From positions 1-18,795 of the forward strand of contig JAEVYV010000073.1 of assembly GCA_023392575.1 (NCBI GenBank): a DNA stretch of 18,795 nucleotides, read 5' to 3'. Origin of the DNA: Bacteroidota bacterium (GTDB taxonomy: Bacteria; Bacteroidota; Bacteroidia; Chitinophagales; Chitinophagaceae). The notes under the pieces are model-generated. The model saw only the letters and a list, made by a program, of their open reading frames with translations, searched no databases and was not told where the DNA came from. Shown piece after piece: positions 14,487 to 18,795 of this stretch. The position numbers and the translations under genes were made by a program. Within the stretch, counting starts at the first letter, position 1. Every line of letters starts with the position of its first letter.

Positions 14487-15374
14487 ATGCAGAAAGTTTT
14501 GATCACCGGCACCAATGGCTTTATCGGACATTATTTATCCCGCCTGCTTTTGCAGAAAGGATATTGCGTCATGGCTACCGGAAAGGGCGAAAGCCGCCTT
14601 CCCTTTACAGAACAAAATTTTATTTACCGGACGCTGGACTTTACAGACAACAGCGCCGTGCAGGCTTTTTTTGCCGAGCACCGACCAGATGTGGTGGTTC
14701 ATTGCGGGGCTATGTCCAAGCCAGATGAATGTGAGCTGCATAAAGAAAATGCCTTTCACACCAATGTGACCGGTACGCTGTACCTGTTACAGGCTGCGGC
14801 GGCGCTGAAAAGTTTTTTTGTTTTTCTTTCTACCGATTTTGTATTTGACGGCGAAAGAGGAATGTACCGGGAAGACGATCTGCGCAAACCAGTGAATTAT
14901 TATGGCGAAACCAAGCTGCTTGCGGAAGATAAAGTGATGAAATACGAATCTGATTGGGCCATTGTCAGAACCGTTTTGGTGTACGGCAAACCCTTTTTCA
15001 GCCGGCAGAACATTTTGACCAATGTGGCTGCTTCTTTAAAGAAGGGAGCGAAGATGCAGGTTTTTAACGACCAGGTAAGAACACCCACGTATGTGGAAGA
15101 TCTTGTATCGGGCATTGCCCGCATCCTTGAAAAAAGAGCTGCCGGCATTTATCATATTTCGGGCGAAGATGTGCTGACGCCCTATCAAATGGCTCTGGCC
15201 GTGGCCCGCTATTTAAACCTGGATGCTTCGCTGATCCAAAGCGTTGAAGAAAAAGATTTTGATCAGCCGGCAAGGCGCCCGTTAAAAACAGGTTTGGATC
15301 TTTCCAAAGCCAAAGCCCACCTGCACTACCAGCCTGTTTCTTTTCAGGAAGGATTGAAGAAAACGTTTGCGTGA
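14487..15374 (+). CDS. NAD-dependent sugar-nucleotide reductase/epimerase, RmlD-like
   Basis: A 295-aa extended short-chain dehydrogenase. The N-terminus carries the cofactor motif GTNGFIG (8-14). Further marks are VVVHCGAMSKPDECE, the STDFVFDG segment supplying the active-site Ser/Thr, the catalytic YYGETK pair, VRTVLVYG, and RTPTYVEDL with the C-terminal RPLKTGLDLSKA. These last features are those of dTDP-4-dehydrorhamnose reductase (RmlD) relatives. No other rml or sugar-nucleotide genes are nearby, so the substrate is not established and an RmlD role is only one possibility. It ends 5 nt from the convergent DUF1684 gene with no terminator between them. Confidence 0.85.
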   Translation: MQKVLITGTNGFIGHYLSRLLLQKGYCVMATGKGESRLPFTEQNFIYRTLDFTDNSAVQAFFAEHRPDVVVHCGAMSKPDECELHKENAFHTNVTGTLYLLQAAAALKSFFVFLSTDFVFDGERGMYREDDLRKPVNYYGETKLLAEDKVMKYESDWAIVRTVLVYGKPFFSRQNILTNVAASLKKGAKMQVFNDQVRTPTYVEDLVSGIARILEKRAAGIYHISGEDVLTPYQMALAVARYLNLDASLIQSVEEKDFDQPARRPLKTGLDLSKAKAHLHYQPVSFQEGLKKTFA

Positions 15375-15379
15375 GCAGC

Positions 15380-15970
15380 CTATTCCTGGTGAAATGCTTT
15401 TTCGCCGGCTTTGATCGCTGCTGAAAGATGGTTTTCCTTGGGCGGAATGGGACAGTTGTATTTGCCGCTGACATAGGCGCAATAAGGATTGTACGCCTTG
15501 TTGAAATCAATTGTCATTTGGTTGCCCCTAATGTCTTCTGTTGTCAGGTCCAGGTATCGGCCTCCCTGGTACGACTCTTTCCCCGAAGTGCCGTCGGTGA
15601 AGGGAAGAAAAAGATAGTTTTGATAGGTCGCGTTTTGCAACAGGTCTTGCGATTGGTAAATGTTCAATTGGGCGGTTGCGCCGTTCACCGCAAAGCGGAT
15701 CACGCCATACACACGGTACATCTGTTTTCTGGGTCCGGAAGTGGGCATGAGAAACCAGGGGCTGTTTTCCTTTTTTTCAAACGTAGCCACGACCCGGTAG
15801 GTAGAATCAACGGGAAAAAAATCCAGTTTGGTCCGGTCGTTGCCCTTTACCACTTCGTGTTTTTCGCGATAGTTTTTAATGTATTGATTCAGCGAGTCGG
15901 TGTACGGTGATTGTGCCCCGCTGGTGAGGGAAAAGGCAGTTAAAATCGCCAGCAAAACTGTTTTGTTCAT
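15380..15970 (-). CDS. DUF1684 family secreted protein
   Basis: A 196-aa protein with a signal peptide (1-19, cleavage SGA-QS). The C-terminal half shows the DUF1684 pattern: FLPFTDGTSGKESYQGGRYL (121-140), TIDFNKAYNPYCAY (153-166), NCPIPPKENHL (172-182) and a terminal IKAGE. The function of this family is unknown to me; its conserved cysteines (164 and 173) and Asp/Asn-rich core are exposed in the envelope or outside. It is last in a minus-strand set, 8 nt behind the small lipoprotein gene and downstream of arginase. No terminator is seen after it. Confidence 0.88.
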   Translation of the reverse strand: MNKTVLLAILTAFSLTSGAQSPYTDSLNQYIKNYREKHEVVKGNDRTKLDFFPVDSTYRVVATFEKKENSPWFLMPTSGPRKQMYRVYGVIRFAVNGATAQLNIYQSQDLLQNATYQNYLFLPFTDGTSGKESYQGGRYLDLTTEDIRGNQMTIDFNKAYNPYCAYVSGKYNCPIPPKENHLSAAIKAGEKAFHQE

Positions 15971-15978
15971 GTTACCGG

Positions 15979-16341
15979 TTATTGTTCGGAGAGATCAGCG
16001 ACCTCCAGGTGATGCGGGGCTAAATTAGACGAAAAACACCAAAGCCCTTTGTCCTCCCATTTCGAGAATTTTATTTTTTTGACGTCAACGGCCAAAGCAG
16101 CGGGCATGTTTAAAATGAAGACCGAATTTCCGCAATTGTAAAGGGCTGAGGAGATCAGGGCCGTTTCCTGGCTACACAAAAAAGAATAAAGGCGTGCTTG
16201 GGGATTGTCGATCCGTACCAGCCAGGCATTGGAAGCACAGGAGGGTTGGGCCACAACGGTGCCGGTAATAAAAGCATTGTTGCTTTTGGTGCAGCCAATA
16301 AAAATGGCGGTCAGAAAGAAAAAAACAAGGATTTTTTTCAT
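15979..16341 (-). CDS. Small hypothetical lipoprotein
   Basis: A 120-aa protein that I do not recognise. It begins with a lipoprotein signal, MKKILVFFFLTAIFIGC, lipidation expected at Cys17. The mature part has four more cysteines (35, 56, 70, 102), which could form two disulfides, and no repeats or transmembrane segment. The ATG at 16341 is chosen over one at 16365 because it starts a proper signal peptide. It sits 40 nt after arginase and 8 nt before the DUF1684 gene on the same strand, so the three are likely co-transcribed. Confidence 0.7.
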   Translation of the reverse strand: MKKILVFFFLTAIFIGCTKSNNAFITGTVVAQPSCASNAWLVRIDNPQARLYSFLCSQETALISSALYNCGNSVFILNMPAALAVDVKKIKFSKWEDKGLWCFSSNLAPHHLEVADLSEQ

Positions 16342-16381
16342 TTTTTCTTTTTCTGACAAGCGCATCCGCCAAAGCGTTGCA

Positions 16382-17329
16382 TCAGCTCATCATCAAAACA
16401 TTCACGCTGCGCTGCAGGATGTTAAAAGCGATTTCCGACATTAGGTTTTCTTTGTCGAGTGTCGGATTGACTTCGGTGATTTCAAAACAACACACTTTGC
16501 GGTTTTGCATGAATTTGCTGATCAGGTCTTCGGCCTCCCGTTCTCTTAACCCATTGCTTACCGGGGTGCCCGTGCCTTTGCTGATGGAGGAATCCAGGCT
16601 GTCCACATCAAAAGAAATATAGATATCCGAACAATCGCTGAAATAGCGGGTGACGGCCCGCACAATGTTTTCAGGCCCCTTGCTCCGCACCTCTTTTGTC
16701 GTGATGACTTTCATGCCGTATTTATCAATCAGGTTTTTTTCTTCTTTCTCAAAATCGCGGAGGGAGATGTACACGACATCTTCGGGCAGCACTTTGGGAG
16801 CTATTTTGCCGATGTGTTTCAGGTAGTTCCACTGCTTGGCCGTTTCGGGGTCTAGTTCGTGCACGGCGCTTTCCTTATTGTCTTCGTTGATGGAAACGGC
16901 TACGGGCATGCCGTGCAGGTTGCCCGAAGGGGTGGTGTAGGGTGTGTGCAGGTCGGCATGGGCATCGATCCAAATGACCCCCAGCTTGCTTTTGGGTTTT
17001 GCCATTTTGATGCCGGCAATGGTGGCGCCGGCAATGGAATGATCGCCGCTCAAAACCACCGGAAAAAAATTATTCTTCATGCTGTCGCTGACGGCCTTGC
17101 TCACCTTATCGTACATGGCAACAATGCCTTTGATGCGTTTGGCATAAGGCGATTCGATGGCTTCGAACAGCAGCTTGTTTTCTGTGGGAACTTTTTCGGA
17201 CGGAAAATGAATAAAAAAATTACTCATAAAATCCAGTGCGGCGATCTTGATCGCTTCAATACCTAAACTGGCGCCTCTGGTGCCGGCACCAATTTCCGAC
17301 GGGACTTCTATTATTTTAATGTTCTTCAT
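16382..17329 (-). CDS. rocF: Arginase
   Basis: Hydrolyses L-arginine to ornithine and urea with a binuclear Mn2+ centre in the cytoplasm. The 315-aa sequence has all six metal ligands of the ureohydrolase family: His97 in SGDHSI, Asp122, His124 and Asp126 in DAHAD, and Asp241 and Asp243 in SFDVD. The arginase-type substrate loop SGNLHGMPVA (135-144), TGTPVSNGL (253-261) and ITEVNPTLD with Glu286 favour true arginase over agmatinase or formimidoylglutamase. The first motif residue is Ser instead of the usual Gly in GGDHS. First gene of a set with a lipoprotein and a DUF1684 gene. Upstream, a minus-strand TACGATTG (17343-17350) is one base off a -7 box. No urease genes are in the window. Confidence 0.93.
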   Translation of the reverse strand: MKNIKIIEVPSEIGAGTRGASLGIEAIKIAALDFMSNFFIHFPSEKVPTENKLLFEAIESPYAKRIKGIVAMYDKVSKAVSDSMKNNFFPVVLSGDHSIAGATIAGIKMAKPKSKLGVIWIDAHADLHTPYTTPSGNLHGMPVAVSINEDNKESAVHELDPETAKQWNYLKHIGKIAPKVLPEDVVYISLRDFEKEEKNLIDKYGMKVITTKEVRSKGPENIVRAVTRYFSDCSDIYISFDVDSLDSSISKGTGTPVSNGLREREAEDLISKFMQNRKVCCFEITEVNPTLDKENLMSEIAFNILQRSVNVLMMS

Positions 17330-17349
17330 AATTCGATAGCAACAATCGT

Positions 17350-17388
17350 AAAAAAAACCTCTTAAACCCGAAATTAGTTTAAGAGGTT
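17350..17388 (-). terminator. Intrinsic terminator downstream of the universal stress protein gene
   Basis: Read on the minus strand, a perfect 12-bp stem (17377-17388 with 17356-17367) with a 9-nt loop is followed by eight T's. It lies about 120 nt after the Usp stop codon and just before the arginase start, so it separates the two units. The possible 38-aa ORF ends in its loop. Confidence 0.88.
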
Positions 17389-17490
17389 GGGAAAAAAAAG
17401 TTGGGCCATTTCAGCGTGCGATGCCTGGGAAATGTGCTCCTTAACGTTATAGAACGATGACAACACGGTAGCCGATTTCAATTGTCCCAT
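17374..17490 (-). CDS. Candidate 38-aa small ORF downstream of usp
   Basis: An ATG at 17490 opens a 38-codon frame ending with TAA in the loop of the downstream terminator. It begins MGQLKSATVLSSFYNVKEHI and ends with FFPNLLN, a balanced, protein-like composition rather than low complexity. It is in the same reading frame as usp, separated by the usp TAG and one more TAG. It may be a small protein co-transcribed with usp, a decayed C-terminal tail, or chance. No family is recognised and no ribosome-binding site is evident. Confidence 0.3.
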   Translation of the reverse strand: MGQLKSATVLSSFYNVKEHISQASHAEMAQLFFPNLLN

Positions 17491-17508
17491 CGCCACATAA
17501 ACCTAAAC

Positions 17509-18291
17509 CTACTCGTGGGCGGCCAGCACAGGAACGGAGCTTTCCAGCACCAGCTTTTTTGTATTGTTTCCTTTGATCAGGTTGTTGATAAAAGAATGTT
17601 TGCGGGGGAAGGTGAGTACCAGGTCAATATTCTTGTCGTCGATGAACTGGCGCAGGGTTTCGTGAAAATCGTAGGTGGTAATGAAGTAAAACTCCGGATT
17701 GAACTCCCGGAACATTTCCTGCATGAGTGTTCTCTGGGCCAGGTATTCTTCGTTCAGAGATACATAAATTTCGCTGTTGATGTTTACAATGTGCAGGTGG
17801 GGTTTAAAGATGCTTAATACCTTTTTGACCGGCACCAGGGGAATGGAGTTCTGCACGTCCTTAAAATCAGAAGCCAGGGCCACGTTTTTGATCTGGTTGT
17901 ATTTTGCGCCGGCCGGAACCACCAAAACCGGACAAAGGTTTTTTTCGATCATGCGCAGAGAGTTGCTGCTGGAGATCACCTGTTCCAGCCTTGATTTGTC
18001 GTTAACGGCCATCACCACCAAGGCGGCGTCGGTATAGCGCACCTTGCGGTCCAGGCTTTCAATGAAATCATCGCTTTCTTCGGCCACGCATTCAATTTTG
18101 ACAATGCTTTCGTCAAGCAGTTGGTCTTTTAGGGCTTTTAGTTTTGCGTTTGCTTCATCGGCTTCCTTAGTTGAACTGTACACGTGGTAAAGGATCAGGT
18201 TTGTTTCGTACTGCCCCGTCAGCATCCGGGCGGCAAATTGCGCTGCATTCAAGGAAATTGGAGAAAAATCGGTCGGAACGATGATGTTCAT
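17509..18291 (-). CDS. Tandem-domain universal stress protein
   Basis: A 260-aa cytoplasmic protein with two Usp folds. The first (about 1-127) starts with MNIIVPTDFSPISLNAAQFA and ends with CPVLVVPAG; the second (about 130-260) starts with KNVALASDF and ends with SVPVLAAHE. The G-x2-G-x9-G(S/T) ATP-binding signature expected near the end of each domain is missing: the first domain has NDKSRLEQVISSSNSLRMI, the second PRKHSFINNLIKGNNTKKL. It is therefore probably of the non-ATP-binding class. Such two-domain forms are common in Bacteroidota; the partner or signal is unknown. It is divergent from smc, with about 200 bp between them, and is followed by a terminator. Confidence 0.9.
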   Translation of the reverse strand: MNIIVPTDFSPISLNAAQFAARMLTGQYETNLILYHVYSSTKEADEANAKLKALKDQLLDESIVKIECVAEESDDFIESLDRKVRYTDAALVVMAVNDKSRLEQVISSSNSLRMIEKNLCPVLVVPAGAKYNQIKNVALASDFKDVQNSIPLVPVKKVLSIFKPHLHIVNINSEIYVSLNEEYLAQRTLMQEMFREFNPEFYFITTYDFHETLRQFIDDKNIDLVLTFPRKHSFINNLIKGNNTKKLVLESSVPVLAAHE

Positions 18292-18463
18292 ACAGTTGAG
18301 TTTTTGATTATGGACAAAAATGGGAAAAATAATTCAGGGCGGAAATATAACGATTCTAATCCTTTTCCCGATACTGTCATAATTTCCGGCTTGTTGTGAA
18401 AAAAATGGGCATAAACAGGCTTTGCCCACTGTTAAAATGGCTGAGATTGTGTAGCCATTCCGT

Positions 18464-18471
18464 TATATTTG
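18464..18471 (+). promoter_or_regulatory. -7 promoter box upstream of smc
   Basis: TATATTTG is a perfect TAnnTTTG, ending 21 nt before the smc GTG. A TTG at 18447-18449 is too close (14 nt) for a standard -33 box. The remaining 18292-18463 stretch shows nothing firmer; a minus-strand CATTTTTG (18315-18322), one base off the consensus, could serve usp. Confidence 0.5.
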
Positions 18472-18492
18472 CCGGTCTAAAAATGCTGAAGA

Positions 18493-18795
18493 GTGCGACT
18501 AAAATCTCTGGAAATCAAGGGCTTTAAAAGCTTTGCTGATAAGACCCTCGTTAGCTTCGATGAAAACATCACCGGTATTGTGGGTCCCAATGGCTGCGGC
18601 AAAAGCAACATTGTGGACAGCATCCGTTGGGTAATTGGCGAACAAAAGATCTCCCACTTGCGGTCCGAAAACCTGGAAAGCCTGGTCTTTAATGGCTCCA
18701 AAACCCGCAGTGCCAGCGGTCTGGCCGAAGTGAGCCTGACTTTTGAAAATACCAAGAACCTGCTTCCCACAGAGTTTAGCACTGTTACCATTACC
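18493..18795 (+). CDS. smc: Chromosome segregation ATPase SMC, 3'-truncated
   Basis: The first 101 codons of SMC, the DNA-bound ATPase that with ScpA and ScpB compacts and segregates chromosomes. The frame begins RLKSLEIKGFKSFADKT, then Walker A GPNGCGKSN (31-39), DSIRWVIGEQ and HLRSENLESLVFNGS, all typical of the N-terminal head of bacterial SMC. The start is GTG at 18493: an in-frame TGA at 18487 excludes any upstream start, and the N-terminus matches the family from this codon. An ATG at 18483 is out of frame. The coiled coils, hinge and C-terminal head are beyond the window. Confidence 0.96.
   Translation, partial: MRLKSLEIKGFKSFADKTLVSFDENITGIVGPNGCGKSNIVDSIRWVIGEQKISHLRSENLESLVFNGSKTRSASGLAEVSLTFENTKNLLPTEFSTVTIT

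Noticed and set aside
18407..18435. Alternative small hairpins GGGCA/TGCCC and AACAG/CTGTT upstream of smc
   Set aside because: Five-base stems that exclude each other, no U-tract, and no leader ORF; not enough to claim a regulatory switch.
1..18795. Mobile elements, phage genes, CRISPR arrays, tRNA or rRNA genes
   Set aside because: No transposase, integrase or cas-like protein, no regularly spaced repeats other than the coding TSP3 units, and no recognisable tRNA or rRNA segments were seen.

Overview
The window reads as a chromosomal segment of a Bacteroidota bacterium, most likely of the Chitinophagaceae or a near relative. The grounds are several perfect matches to the Bacteroidota -7 promoter box (TAnnTTTG), A-rich start regions without clear Shine-Dalgarno sequences, a DAHP synthase fused to chorismate mutase, and family variants typical of the phylum (OmpA with TSP3 repeats, a two-domain Usp protein, DUF1684). 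No rRNA, tRNA, IS element, phage gene or CRISPR array was seen. Assignment below phylum level is inference.

Layout. (1) 1-1154: the 3' part of a DEAD-box RNA helicase with a DbpA-type RNA-binding tail. (2) 1247-9665: a long aromatic amino acid operon, pheA - aminotransferase - tyrA - aroF/chorismate mutase fusion - aroB - aroA - SAM methyltransferase - aroC. Most junctions overlap by 1-4 nt or abut. The exception is a 325-bp gap after tyrA that holds a GC-rich, strongly palindromic block. (3) 9842-13356: cell-envelope genes, namely an L,D-transpeptidase lipoprotein, a small RlpA-like double-psi beta-barrel protein and an OmpA-family porin with four TSP3 repeats, closed by a bidirectional terminator. 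(4) 13420-14313 (-): 3-hydroxybutyryl-CoA dehydrogenase, divergent from an RmlD-like NAD-dependent reductase (14487-15374, +), with a 66-bp palindromic element between them. (5) 15380-17329 (-): arginase, a small lipoprotein and a DUF1684 protein. (6) 17509-18291 (-): a two-domain universal stress protein with a downstream terminator, and possibly a 38-aa ORF between them. (7) 18493 to the end (+): the 5' end of smc, with a GTG start.

The most interesting item is the leader of the aromatic operon (1247-1403). It holds a perfect -7 box, then almost at once a 26-codon ORF whose core reads YFTYFYFYF, then a 10-bp terminator hairpin with a U-tract directly before pheA. A 9-nt segment in the 3' half of the leader ORF is fully complementary to the 5' arm of the terminator, and further pairing inside it extends this into a long competing antiterminator. 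This is the complete architecture of a ribosome-mediated attenuator that would sense both Phe-tRNA and Tyr-tRNA. It fits the operon, which makes both amino acids from one chorismate pool. The leader ORF is too short for ordinary gene calling.

How the operon works together: the AroF/chorismate mutase fusion starts the pathway and converts chorismate to prephenate. AroB, AroA and AroC cover steps 2, 6 and 7 of the shikimate pathway. PheA and TyrA split prephenate to phenylpyruvate and 4-hydroxyphenylpyruvate, and the aminotransferase finishes both. The genes for dehydroquinase, shikimate dehydrogenase and shikimate kinase are not in this window.
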